64,000 bases of DNA from Auanema rhodensis (lineage: Eukaryota; Nematoda; Chromadorea; Rhabditida; Rhabditidae). Positions within the stretch are counted from its first letter, which is position 1; every line of letters begins with the position of its first letter. The stretch spans positions 4,154,001-4,218,000 of the forward strand of contig OZ059896.1 in NCBI GenBank assembly GCA_964057225.1, written 5' to 3'. The translations under genes and the position numbers were made by a program. Shown in pieces: positions 38,561 through 52,200 of the stretch. The notes under the pieces are model-generated. The model was not told where the DNA came from. It was given only the letters and a program-made list of their open reading frames with translations, and did not search any database.

Positions 38561-39440
38561 TTCACGTAAATTTCAAAGTCATGGTTACCATGCACCAATA
38601 TCAATAAAAATTTGTTTTTAGACTAATATGGACATGGTGAATCTAATTTTGAAAACCGCATCTCTTTATCTTTCACGTGAAGCGAGTTACATACCAAGTG
38701 CACATCACGTGTACATTTAATTAGAATAAATTAAAGTTCACGTAAATTTCAAAGTCATGATTACCATGAACCAATATCAATAAAAATTTGTTTTTAGACT
38801 AATATGGACATGGGGAATCTAATTTTGAAAACCGCATCTCTTTATCTTTCACGTGAAGCGAGTTACATACCTAGTGCACATCACGTGTACATTTAATTAG
38901 CATGAATTAAAGTTCACGTAAATTTCAAAGTCATGGTTACCATGAACCAATATCAATGAAAATTTGTTTTTAGACTAATATGGACATGGGGAATCTAATT
39001 TTGAAAACCGCATCTCTTTATCTTTCACGTGAAGCGAGTTACATACCAAGTGCACATCACGTGTACATTTAATTAGCATAAATTAAAGTTCACGTAAATT
39101 TCAAAGTCATGGTTACCATGCACCAATATCAATAAAAATTTGTTTTTAGACTAATATGGACATGGGGAATCTAATTTTGAAAACCGCATCTCTTTATCTT
39201 TCACGTGAAGCGAGTTACATACCAAGTGCACATCACGTGTACATTTAATTAGCATAAATTAAAGTTCACGTAAATTTCAAAGTCATGGTTACCATGAACC
39301 AATATCAATAAAAATTTGTTTTTAGACTAATATGGACATGGGGAATCTAATTTTGAAAACCGCATCTCTTTATCTTTCACGTGAAGCGAGTTACATACCA
39401 AGTGCACATCACGTGTACATTTAATTAGCATAAATTAAAG

Positions 39441-42400
39441 TTCACGTAAATTTCAAAGTCATGGTTACCATGCACCAATATTAATAAAAATTCGTTTTTA
39501 GACTAATATGGACATGGGGAATCTAATTTCGAAAACCGCATCTCTTTATCTTTCACGTGAAGCGAGTTACATACCAAGTGCACATCACGTGTACATTCAA
39601 TTAGCATAAATTAAAGTTCACGTTAATTTCAAAGTCATGGTTAGCATGAACCAATATCAATAAAAATTTGTTTTTAGACTAATATGGACATGGGGAATCT
39701 AATTTTGAAAACCGCATCTCTTTATCTTTCACGTGAAGCGAGTTACATTCCAGGTGCACATCACGTGTACATTTATTTAGCATAAATTAAAGTTCACGTA
39801 AATTTCAAAGTCATGGTTACCATGAATCAATATCAATAAAAATTTGTTTTTAGACTAATATGGACATGGGGAATCTAATTTTGCAAACCGCATCTCTTTA
39901 TCTTTCACGTGAGGCGAGTTACATACCAAGTGCACATCACGTGTACATTTAATTAGCATAAATTAAAGTTCACGTAAATTTCAAAGTCATGGTTACCATG
40001 AACCAATATCAATAAAAATTTGTTTTTAGACTAATATGGACATGGGGAATCTAATTTTGAAAACCGCATCTCTTTATCTTTCACGTGAAGCGAGTTACAT
40101 ACCAAGTGCACATCACGTGTACATTTAATTAGCATAAATTAAAGTTCACGTAAATTTCAAAGTCATGGTTACCATGAACCAATATCAATAAAAATTTGTT
40201 TTTAGACTAATATGGACATGGGGAATCTAATTTTGAAAACCGCATCTCTTTATATTTCACGTGAAGCGAGTTACATACCAAGTGCACATCACGTGTACAT
40301 TTAATTAGCATAAATTAAAGTTCACGTAAATTTCAAAGTCATGGTTACCATGCACCAATATCAATAAAAATTCGTTTTTAGACTAATATGGACATGGTGA
40401 ATCTAATTTTGAAAACCGCATCTCTTTATCTTTCACGTGAAGCGAGTTACATACCAAGTGCACATCACGTGTACATTTAATTAGAATAAATTAAAGTTCA
40501 CGTAAATTTCAAAGTCATGATTACCATGAACCAATATCAATAAAAATTTGTTTTTAGACTAATATGGACATGGGGAATCTAATTTTGAAAACCGCATCTC
40601 TTTATCTTTCACGTGAAGCGAGTTACATACCAAGTGCACATCACGTGTACATTTAATTAGCATAAATTAAAGTTCACGTAAATTTCAAAGTCATGGTTAC
40701 CATGCACCAATATCAATAAAAATTTGTTTTTAGACTAATATGGACATGGGGAATCTAATTTTGAAAACCGCATCTCTTTATCTTTCACGTGAAGCGAGTT
40801 ACATACCAAGTGCACATCACGTGTACATTTAATTAGCATAAATTAAAGTTCACGTAAATTTCAAAATCATGGTTACCATGAACCAATATCAATAAAAATT
40901 TGTTTTTAGACTAATATGGACATGGGGAATCTAATTTTGAAAACCGCATCTCTTTATCTTTCACGTGAAGCGAGTTACATACCAAGTGCACATCACGTGT
41001 ACATTTAATTAGCATAAATTAAAGTTCACGTAAATTTCAAAGTCATGGTTACCATGCACCAATATCAATAAAAATTTGTTTTTAGACTAATATGGACATG
41101 GGGAATCTAATTTCGAAAACCGCATTTCTTTATCTTTCACGTGAAGCGAGTTACATACCAAGTGCACATCACGTGTACATTCAATTAGCATAAATTAAAG
41201 TTCACGTAAATTTCAAAGTCATGGTTAGCATGAACCAATATCAATAAAAATTTGTTTTTAGACTAATATGGACATGGGGAATCTAATTTTGAAAACCGCA
41301 TCTCTTTATCTTTCACGTGAAGCGAGTTACATTCCAGGTGCACATCACGTGTACATTTATTTAGCATAAATTAAAGTTCACGTAAATTTCAAAGTCATGG
41401 TTACCATGAACCAATATCAATAAAAATTTGTTTTTAGACTAATATGGACATGGGGAATCTAATTTTGCAAACCGCATCTCTTTATCTTTCACGTGAAGCG
41501 AGTCACATACCAAGTGCACATCACGTGTACATTCAATTAGCATAAATTAAAGTTCACGTAAATTTCAAAGTCATGGTTACCATGCACCAATATCAATAAA
41601 AATTTGTTTTTAGACTAATATGAACATGGGGAATCTAATTTTGAAAACCGCATCTCTTTATCTTCCACGTGAAGCGAGTTACATACCAAGTGCACATCAC
41701 GTGTACATTTAATTAGCATAAATTAAAGTTCACGTAATTTTCAAAGTCATGGTTACCATGAACCAATATCAATAAAAATTTGTTTTTAGACTAATATGGA
41801 CATGGGGAATCTAATTTTGAGAACCGCATCTATTTATCTTTCACGCGAAGCGAGTTACATACCAAGTGCACATCACGTGTACATTTAATTAGCATAAAGT
41901 AAAGTTCACGTAAATTTCAAAGTCATGGTTACCATGAACCAATATCAATAAAAATTTGTTTTTAGACTCATATGGACATGGGGAATCTAATTTTGAAAAC
42001 CGCATCTCTTTATCTTTCACGTGAGGCGAGTTACATACCAAGTGCACATCACGTGTACATTTAATTAGCATAAGTTAAAGTTCACGTAAATTTCAAAGTC
42101 ATGGTTACCATGCACCAATATCAATAAAAATTTGTTTTTAGACTAATATGGACATGGGGAATCTAATTTTGAAAACCGCATCTCTTTATCTTTCACGTGA
42201 AGCGAGTTACATACCAAGTGCACATCACGTGTACATTTAATTAGCATAAATTAAAGTTCACTTAAATTTCAAAGTCATGGTTACCATGCATCAATATCAA
42301 TAAAATTTTGTTTTTAGACTAATATGGAGATGGGGAATCTAATTTTGAAAACCGCATCTCTTTATCTTTCACGTGAAGCGAGTTACATACCAAGTGCACA

Positions 42401-42960
42401 TCACGTGTACATTTAATTAGCATAAATTAAAGTTCACGTAAATTTCAAACTCATGGTTACCATGCACCAATATCAATAAAAATTTGTTTTTAGACTAATA
42501 TGGACATGGGGAATCTAATTTTGAAAAACGCATCTCTTTATCTTTCACGTGAAGCGAGTTACATACCAAGTGCACATCACGTGTACATTTAATTAGCATA
42601 AATTAAAGTTCACGTAAATTTTAAACTCATGGTTACCATGAACCAATATCAATAAAAATTTGTTTTTAGACTAATATGGACATGGAGAATCTAATTATGA
42701 AAACCGCATCTCTTTATCTTTCACGTGAAGCGAGTTACATACCAAGTGCACATCACGTGTACATTTAATTAGCATAAATTAAAGTTCACGTAAATTTCAA
42801 AGTCATGGTTACCATGCACCAATATCAATAAAATTTTGTTTTTAGACTAATATGGATATGGGGAATCTAATTTTGAAAACCGCATCTCTTTATTTTTCAC
42901 GTGAAGCGAGTTACATACCAAGTGCACATCACGTGTACATTTAATTAGCATAAATTAAAG
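39441..42960. repeat. Satellite B 20-monomer block, left copy
   Basis: Twenty monomers that reappear at 43665-47360. Markers: ATTAATAAAAATTCG (39480/43704), ACATTCCAGG (39745/43969), AAAATCATGG, TATGAACATGG, GACTCATATGG, TAAGTTAAAG, CACTTAAATTTC (42259/46659) and GGATATGGGG. Displacement is 4224 bp at the left end and 4400 bp at the right end, because the right copy has one additional monomer. Confidence 0.85.
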
Positions 42961-43664
42961 TTCACTTAAATTTCAAAGTCATGGTTACCATGCATCAATA
43001 TCAATAAAATTTTGTTTTTAGACTAATATGGAGATGGGGAATCTAATTTTGAAAACCGCATCTCTTTATCTTTCACGTGAAGCGAGTTACATACCAAGTG
43101 CACATCACGTGTACATTTAATTAGCATAAATTAAAGTTCACGTAAATTTCAAACTCATGGTTACCATGCACCAATATCAATAAAAATTTGTTTTTAGACT
43201 AATATGGACATGGGGAATCTAATTTTAAAAAACGCATCTCTTTATCTTTCACGTGAAGCGAGTTACATACCAAGTGCACATCACGTGTACATTTAATTAG
43301 CATAAATTAAAGTTCACGTAAATTTCAAAGTCATGGTTACCATGCACCAATATCAATAAAATTTTGTTTTTAGACTAATATGGACATGGGGAATCTAATT
43401 TTGAAAACCGCATCTCTTCATCTTTCACGTGAAGCGAGTTACATACCAAGTGCACATCACGTGTACATTTAATTAGCATAAATTAAAGTTCACGTAAATT
43501 TCAAACTCATGGTTACCATGAACCAATATCAATAAAAATTTGTTTTTAGACTAATATGGACATGGAGAATCTAATTATGAAAACCGCATCTCTTTATCTT
43601 TCACGTGAAGCGAGTTACATACCAAGTGCACATCACGTGTACATTTAATTAGCATAAATTAAAG

Positions 43665-46600
43665 TTCACGTAAATTTCAAAGTCATGGTTACCATGCACC
43701 AATATTAATAAAAATTCGTTTTTAGACTAATATGGACATGGGGAATCTAATTTCGAAAACCGCATCTCTTTATCTTTCACGTGAAGCGAGTTACATACCA
43801 AGTGCACATCACGTGTACATTCAATTAGCATAAATTAAAGTTCACGTTAATTTCAAAGTCATGGTTAGCATGAACCAATATCAATAAAAATTTGTTTTTA
43901 GACTAATATGGACATGGGGAATCTAATTTTGAAAACCGCATCTCTTTATCTTTCACGTGAAGCGAGTTACATTCCAGGTGCACATCACGTGTACATTTAT
44001 TTAGCATAAATTAAAGTTCACGTAAATTTCAAAGTCATGGTTACCATGAATCAATATCAATAAAAATTTGTTTTTAGACTAATATGGACATGGGGAATCT
44101 AATTTTGCAAACCGCATCTCTTTATCTTTCACGTGAGGCGAGTTACATACCAAGTGCACATCACGTGTACATTTAATTAGCATAAATTAAAGTTCACGTA
44201 AATTTCAAAGTCATGGTTACCATGAACCAATATCAATAAAAATTTGTTTTTAGACTAATATGGACATGGGGAATCTAATTTTGAAAACCGCATCTCTTTA
44301 TCTTTCACGTGAAGCGAGTTACATACCAAGTGCACATCACGTGTACATTTAATTAGCATAAATTAAAGTTCACGTAAATTTCAAAGTCATGGTTACCATG
44401 AACCAATATCAATAAAAATTTGTTTTTAGACTAATATGGACATGGGGAATCTAATTTTGAAAACCGCATCTCTTTATATTTCACGTGAAGCGAGTTACAT
44501 ACCAAGTGCACATCACGTGTACATTTAATTAGCATAAATTAAAGTTCACGTAAATTTCAAAGTCATGGTTACCATGCACCAATATCAATAAAAATTTGTT
44601 TTTAGACTAATATGGACATGGTGAATCTAATTTTGAAAACCGCATCTCTTTATCTTTCACGTGAAGCGAGTTACATACCAAGTGCACATCACGTGTACAT
44701 TTAATTAGAATAAATTAAAGTTCACGTAAATTTCAAAGTCATGATTACCATGAACCAATATCAATAAAAATTTGTTTTTAGACTAATATGGACATGGGGA
44801 ATCTAATTTTGAAAACCGCATCTCTTTATCTTTCACGTGAAGCGAGTTACATACCAAGTGCACATCACGTGTACATTTAATTAGCATAAATTAAAGTTCA
44901 CGTAAATTTCAAAGTCATGGTTACCATGCACCAATATCAATAAAAATTTGTTTTTAGACTAATATGGACATGGGGAATCTAATTTTGAAAACCGCATCTC
45001 TTTATCTTTCACGTGAAGCGAGTTACATACCAAGTGCACATCACGTGTACATTTAATTAGCATAAATTAAAGTTCACGTAAATTTCAAAATCATGGTTAC
45101 CATGAACCAATATCAATAAAAATTTGTTTTTAGACTAATATGGACATGGGGAATCTAATTTTGAAAACCGCATCTCTTTATCTTTCACGTGAAGCGAGTT
45201 ACATACCAAGTGCACATCACGTGTACATTTAATTAGCATAAATTAAAGTTCACGTAAATTTCAAAATCATGGTTACCATGAACCAATATCAATAAAAATT
45301 TGTTTTTAGACTAATATGGACATGGGGAATCTAATTTTGAAAACCGCATCTCTTTATCTTTCACGTGAAGCGAGTTACATACCAAGTGCACATCACGTGT
45401 ACATTTAATTAGCATAAATTAAAGTTCACGTAAATTTCAAAGTCATGGTTACCATGCACCAATATCAATAAAAATTTGTTTTTAGACTAATATGGACATG
45501 GGGAATCTAATTTCGAAAACCGCATCTCTTTATCTTTCACGTGAAGCGAGTTACATACCAAGTGCACATCACGTGTACATTCAATTAGCATAAATTAAAG
45601 TTCACGTAAATTTCAAAGTCATGGTTAGCATGAACCAATATCAATAAAAATTTGTTTTTAGACTAATATGGACATGGGGAATCTAATTTTGAAAACCGCA
45701 TCTCTTTATCTTTCACGTGAAGCGAGTTACATTCCAGGTGCACATCACGTGTACATTTATTTAGCATAAATTAAAGTTCACGTAAATTTCAAAGTCATGG
45801 TTACCATGAACCAATATCAATAAAAATTTGTTTTTAGACTAATATGGACATGGGGAATCTAATTTTGCAAACCGCATCTCTTTATCTTTCACGTGAAGCG
45901 AGTCACATACCAAGTGCACATCACGTGTACATTCAATTAGCATAAATTAAAGTTCACGTAAATTTCAAAGTCATGGTTACCATGCACCAATATCAATAAA
46001 AATTTGTTTTTAGACTAATATGAACATGGGGAATCTAATTTTGAAAACCGCATCTCTTTATCTTCCACGTGAAGCGAGTTACATACCAAGTGCACATCAC
46101 GTGTACATTTAATTAGCATAAATTAAAGTTCACGTAATTTTCAAAGTCATGGTTACCATGAACCAATATCAATAAAAATTTGTTTTTAGACTAATATGGA
46201 CATGGGGAATCTAATTTTGAGAACCGCATCTATTTATCTTTCACGCGAAGCGAGTTACATACCAAGTGCACATCACGTGTACATTTAATTAGCATAAAGT
46301 AAAGTTCACGTAAATTTCAAAGTCATGGTTACCATGAACCAATATCAATAAAAATTTGTTTTTAGACTCATATGGACATGGGGAATCTAATTTTGAAAAC
46401 CGCATCTCTTTATCTTTCACGTGAGGCGAGTTACATACCAAGTGCACATCACGTGTACATTTAATTAGCATAAGTTAAAGTTCACGTAAATTTCAAAGTC
46501 ATGGTTACCATGCACCAATATCAATAAAAATTTGTTTTTAGACTAATATGGACATGGGGAATCTAATTTTGAAAACCGCATCTCTTTATCTTTCACGTGA

Positions 46601-47360
46601 AGCGAGTTACATACCAAGTGCACATCACGTGTACATTTAATTAGCATAAATTAAAGTTCACTTAAATTTCAAAGTCATGGTTACCATGCATCAATATCAA
46701 TAAAATTTTGTTTTTAGACTAATATGGAGATGGGGAATCTAATTTTGAAAACCGCATCTCTTTATCTTTCACGTGAAGCGAGTTACATACCAAGTGCACA
46801 TCACGTGTACATTTAATTAGCATAAATTAAAGTTCACGTAAATTTCAAACTCATGGTTACCATGCACCAATATCAATAAAAATTTGTTTTTAGACTAATA
46901 TGGACATGGGGAATCTAATTTTGAAAAACGCATCTCTTTATCTTTCACGTGAAGCGAGTTACATACCAAGTGCACATCACGTGTACATTTAATTAGCATA
47001 AATTAAAGTTCACGTAAATTTTAAACTCATGGTTACCATGAACCAATATCAATAAAAATTTGTTTTTAGACTAATATGGACATGGAGAATCTAATTATGA
47101 AAACCGCATCTCTTTATCTTTCACGTGAAGCGAGTTACATACCAAGTGCACATCACGTGTACATTTAATTAGCATAAATTAAAGTTCACGTAAATTTCAA
47201 AGTCATGGTTACCATGCACCAATATCAATAAAATTTTGTTTTTAGACTAATATGGATATGGGGAATCTAATTTTGAAAACCGCATCTCTTTATTTTTCAC
47301 GTGAAGCGAGTTACATACCAAGTGCACATCACGTGTACATTTAATTAGCATAAATTAAAG
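43665..47360. repeat. Satellite B 21-monomer block, right copy
   Basis: Copy of 39441-42960 with one extra monomer. The AAAATCATGGTTACC monomer, present once at about 40865, occurs twice in succession here (about 45089 and 45265), which accounts exactly for the change in displacement from 24 to 25 monomers. Four intervening monomers (42961-43664) separate the two copies. Confidence 0.85.
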
Positions 47361-47536
47361 TTCACGTAAATTTCAAACTCATGGTTACCATGCACCAATA
47401 TCAATAAAAATTTGTTTTTAGACTAATATGGACATGAGGAATCTAATTTTGAAAACCGCATCTCTTTATCTTCCACGTGAAGCGAGTTACATACCAAGTG
47501 CACATCACGTGTACATTTAATTAGCATAAATTAAAG

Positions 47537-49560
47537 TTCACGTAAATTTCAAACTCATGGTTACCATGAACCAATATCAATAAAAATTTGTTTTTAGACT
47601 AATATGAACATGGAGAATCTAATTATGAAAACCGCATCTCTTTATCTTTCACGTGAAGCGAGTTACATACCAAGTGCACATCACGTGTACATTTAATTAG
47701 CATAAATTAAAGTTCACTTAAATTTCAAAGTCATGGTTACCATGCATCAATATCAATAAAATTTTGTTTTTAGACTAATATGGAGATGGGGAATCTAATT
47801 TTGAAAACCGCATCTCTTTATCTTTCACGTGAAGCGAGTTACATACCAAGTGCACATCACGTGTACATTTAATTAGCATAAATTAAAGTTCACGTAAATT
47901 TCAAACTCATGGTTACCATGCACCAATATCAATAAAAATTTGTTTTTAGACTAATATGGACATGGGGAATCTAATTTTAAAAAACGCATCTCTTTATCTT
48001 TCACGTGAAGCGAGTTACATACCAAGTGCACATCACGTGTACATTTAATTAGCATAAATTAAAGTTCACGTAAATTTCAAAGTCATGGTTACCATGCACC
48101 AATATCAATAAAATTTTGTTTTTAGACTAATATGGACATGGGGAATCTAATTTTGAAAACCGCATCTCTTTATCTTTCACGTGAAGCGAGTTACATACCA
48201 AGTGCACATCACGTGTACATTTAATTAGCATAAATTAAAGTTCACGTAAATTTCAAACTCATGGTTACCATGAACCAATATCAATAAAAATTTGTTTTTA
48301 GACTAATATGGACATGGAGAATCTAATTATGAAAACCGCATCTCTTTATCTTTCACGTGAAGCGAGTTACATACCAAGTGCACATCACGTGTACATTTAA
48401 TTAGCATAAATTAAAGTTCACGTAAATTTCAAAGTCATGGTTACCATGCACCAATATCAATAAAATTTTGTTTTTAGACTAATATGGATATGGGGAATCT
48501 AATTTTGAAAACCGCATCTCTTTATTTTTCACGTGAAGCGAGTTACATACCAAGTGCACATCACGTGTACATTTAATTAGCATAAATTAAAGTTCACGTA
48601 AATTTCAAACTCATGGTTACCATGCACCAATATCAATAAAAATTTGTTTTTAGACTAATATGGACATGAGGAATCTAATTTTGTAAACCGCATCTCTTTA
48701 TCTTCCACGTGAAGCGAGTTACATACCAAGTGCACATCACGTGTACATTTAATTAGCATAAATTAAAGTTCACGTAAATTTCAAACTCATGGTTACCATG
48801 AACCAATATCAATAAAAATTTGTTTTTAGACTAATATGGACATGGAGAATCTAATTATGAAAACCGCATCTCTTTATCTTTCACGTGAAGCGAGTTACAT
48901 ACCAAGTGCACATCACGTGTACATTTAATTAGCATAAATTAAAGTTCACGTAAATTTCAAAGTCATGGTTACCATGCACCAATATCAATAAAATTTTGTT
49001 TTTAGACTAATATGGATATGGGGAATCTAATTTTGAAAACCGCATCTCTTTATTTTTCACGTGAAGCGAGTTACATACCAAGTGCACATCACGTGTACAT
49101 TTAATTAGCATAAATTAAAGTTCACGTAAATTTCAAACTCATGGTTACCATGCACCAATATCAATAAAAATTTGTTTTTAGACTAATATGGACATGAGGA
49201 ATCTAATTTTGAAAACCGCATCTCTTTATCTTCCACGTGAAGCGAGTTACATACCAAGTGCACATCACGTGTACATTTAATTAGCATAAATTAAAGTTCA
49301 CGTAATTTTCAAAGTCATGGTTACCATGAACCAATATCAATAAAAATTTGTTTTTAGACTAATATGGACATGGGGAATCTAATTTTGAAAACCGCATCTA
49401 TTTATCTTTCACGCGAAGCGAGTTACATACCAAGTGCACATCACGTGTACATTTAATTAGCATAAAGTAAAGTTCACGTAAATTTCAAAGTCATGGTTAC
49501 CATGAACCAATATCAATAAAAATTTGTTTTTAGACTCATATGGACATGGGGAATCTAATT
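47537..49560. repeat. Satellite B HOR block, left copy (2640-bp displacement)
   Basis: About 11.5 monomers recur 15 monomers (2640 bp) downstream at 50177-52200. Shared private variants are TATGAACATGGAG (47604/50244), ATTTTGTAAACC (48678/51318) and CATCTATTTATC with CACGCGAAG (49395/52035). The match ends near 49560, inside a monomer. Confidence 0.83.
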
Positions 49561-50176
49561 TTGAAAACCGCATCTATTTATCTTTCACGCGAAGCGAGTT
49601 ACATACCAAGTGCACATCACGTGTACATTTAATTAGCATAAATTAAAGTTCACGTAAATTTCAAAGTCATGGTTACCATGCACCAATATCAATAAAATTT
49701 TGTTTTTAGACTAATATGGATATGGGGAATCTAATTTTGAAAACCGCATCTCTTTATTTTTCACGTGAAGCGAGTTACATACCAAGTGCACATCACGTGT
49801 ACATTTAATTAGCATAAATTAAAGTTCACGTAAATTTCAAAGTCATGGTTACCATGCACCAATATCAATAAAATTTTGTTTTTAGACTAATATGGATATG
49901 GGGAATCTAATTTTGAAAACCGCATCTCTTTATTTTTCACGTGAAGCGAGTTACATACCAAGTGCACATCACGTGTACATTTAATTAGCATAAATTAAAG
50001 TTCACGTAAATTTCAAAGTCATGGTTACCATGCACCAATATCAATAAAATTTTGTTTTTAGACTAATATGGACATGGGGAATCTAATTTTGAAAACCGCA
50101 TCTCTTTATCTTTCACGTGAAGCGAGTTACATACCAAGTGCACATCACGTGTACATTTAATTAGCATAAATTAAAG

Positions 50177-52200
50177 TTCACGTAAATTTCAAACTCATGG
50201 TTACCATGAACCAATATCAATAAAAATTTGTTTTTAGACTAATATGAACATGGAGAATCTAATTATGAAAACCGCATCTCTTTATCTTTCACGTGAAGCG
50301 AGTTACATACCAAGTGCACATCACGTGTACATTTAATTAGCATAAATTAAAGTTCACTTAAATTTCAAAGTCATGGTTACCATGCATCAATATCAATAAA
50401 ATTTTGTTTTTAGACTAATATGGAGATGGGGAATCTAATTTTGAAAACCGCATCTCTTTATCTTTCACGTGAAGCGAGTTACATACCAAGTGCACATCAC
50501 GTGTACATTTAATTAGCATAAATTAAAGTTCACGTAAATTTCAAACTCATGGTTACCATGCACCAATATCAATAAAAATTTGTTTTTAGACTAATATGGA
50601 CATGGGGAATCTAATTTTAAAAAACGCATCTCTTTATCTTTCACGTGAAGCGAGTTACATACCAAGTGCACATCACGTGTACATTTAATTAGCATAAATT
50701 AAAGTTCACGTAAATTTCAAAGTCATGGTTACCATGCACCAATATCAATAAAATTTTGTTTTTAGACTAATATGGACATGGGGAATCTAATTTTGAAAAC
50801 CGCATCTCTTTATCTTTCACGTGAAGCGAGTTACATACCAAGTGCACATCACGTGTACATTTAATTAGCATAAATTAAAGTTCACGTAAATTTCAAACTC
50901 ATGGTTACCATGAACCAATATCAATAAAAATTTGTTTTTAGACTAATATGGACATGGAGAATCTAATTATGAAAACCGCATCTCTTTATCTTTCACGTGA
51001 AGCGAGTTACATACCAAGTGCACATCACGTGTACATTTAATTAGCATAAATTAAAGTTCACGTAAATTTCAAAGTCATGGTTACCATGCACCAATATCAA
51101 TAAAATTTTGTTTTTAGACTAATATGGATATGGGGAATCTAATTTTGAAAACCGCATCTCTTTATTTTTCACGTGAAGCGAGTTACATACCAAGTGCACA
51201 TCACGTGTACATTTAATTAGCATAAATTAAAGTTCACGTAAATTTCAAACTCATGGTTACCATGCACCAATATCAATAAAAATTTGTTTTTAGACTAATA
51301 TGGACATGAGGAATCTAATTTTGTAAACCGCATCTCTTTATCTTCCACGTGAAGCGAGTTACATACCAAGTGCACATCACGTGTACATTTAATTAGCATA
51401 AATTAAAGTTCACGTAAATTTCAAACTCATGGTTACCATGAACCAATATCAATAAAAATTTGTTTTTAGACTAATATGGACATGGAGAATCTAATTATGA
51501 AAACCGCATCTCTTTATCTTTCACGTGAAGCGAGTTACATACCAAGTGCACATCACGTGTACATTTAATTAGCATAAATTAAAGTTCACGTAAATTTCAA
51601 AGTCATGGTTACCATGCACCAATATCAATAAAATTTTGTTTTTAGACTAATATGGATATGGGGAATCTAATTTTGAAAACCGCATCTCTTTATTTTTCAC
51701 GTGAAGCGAGTTACATACCAAGTGCACATCACGTGTACATTTAATTAGCATAAATTAAAGTTCACGTAAATTTCAAACTCATGGTTACCATGCACCAATA
51801 TCAATAAAAATTTGTTTTTAGACTAATATGGACATGAGGAATCTAATTTTGAAAACCGCATCTCTTTATCTTCCACGTGAAGCGAGTTACATACCAAGTG
51901 CACATCACGTGTACATTTAATTAGCATAAATTAAAGTTCACGTAATTTTCAAAGTCATGGTTACCATGAACCAATATCAATAAAAATTTGTTTTTAGACT
52001 AATATGGACATGGGGAATCTAATTTTGAAAACCGCATCTATTTATCTTTCACGCGAAGCGAGTTACATACCAAGTGCACATCACGTGTACATTTAATTAG
52101 CATAAAGTAAAGTTCACGTAAATTTCAAAGTCATGGTTACCATGAACCAATATCAATAAAAATTTGTTTTTAGACTCATATGGACATGGGGAATCTAATT
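50177..52200. repeat. Satellite B HOR block, right copy (2640-bp displacement)
   Basis: Partner of 47537-49560. At about 52200 it leaves that match within a monomer and continues instead like the sequence after about 46392 (GTGAGGCGAG followed by TAAGTTAAAG). This points to an exchange between out-of-register monomers. Confidence 0.8.
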
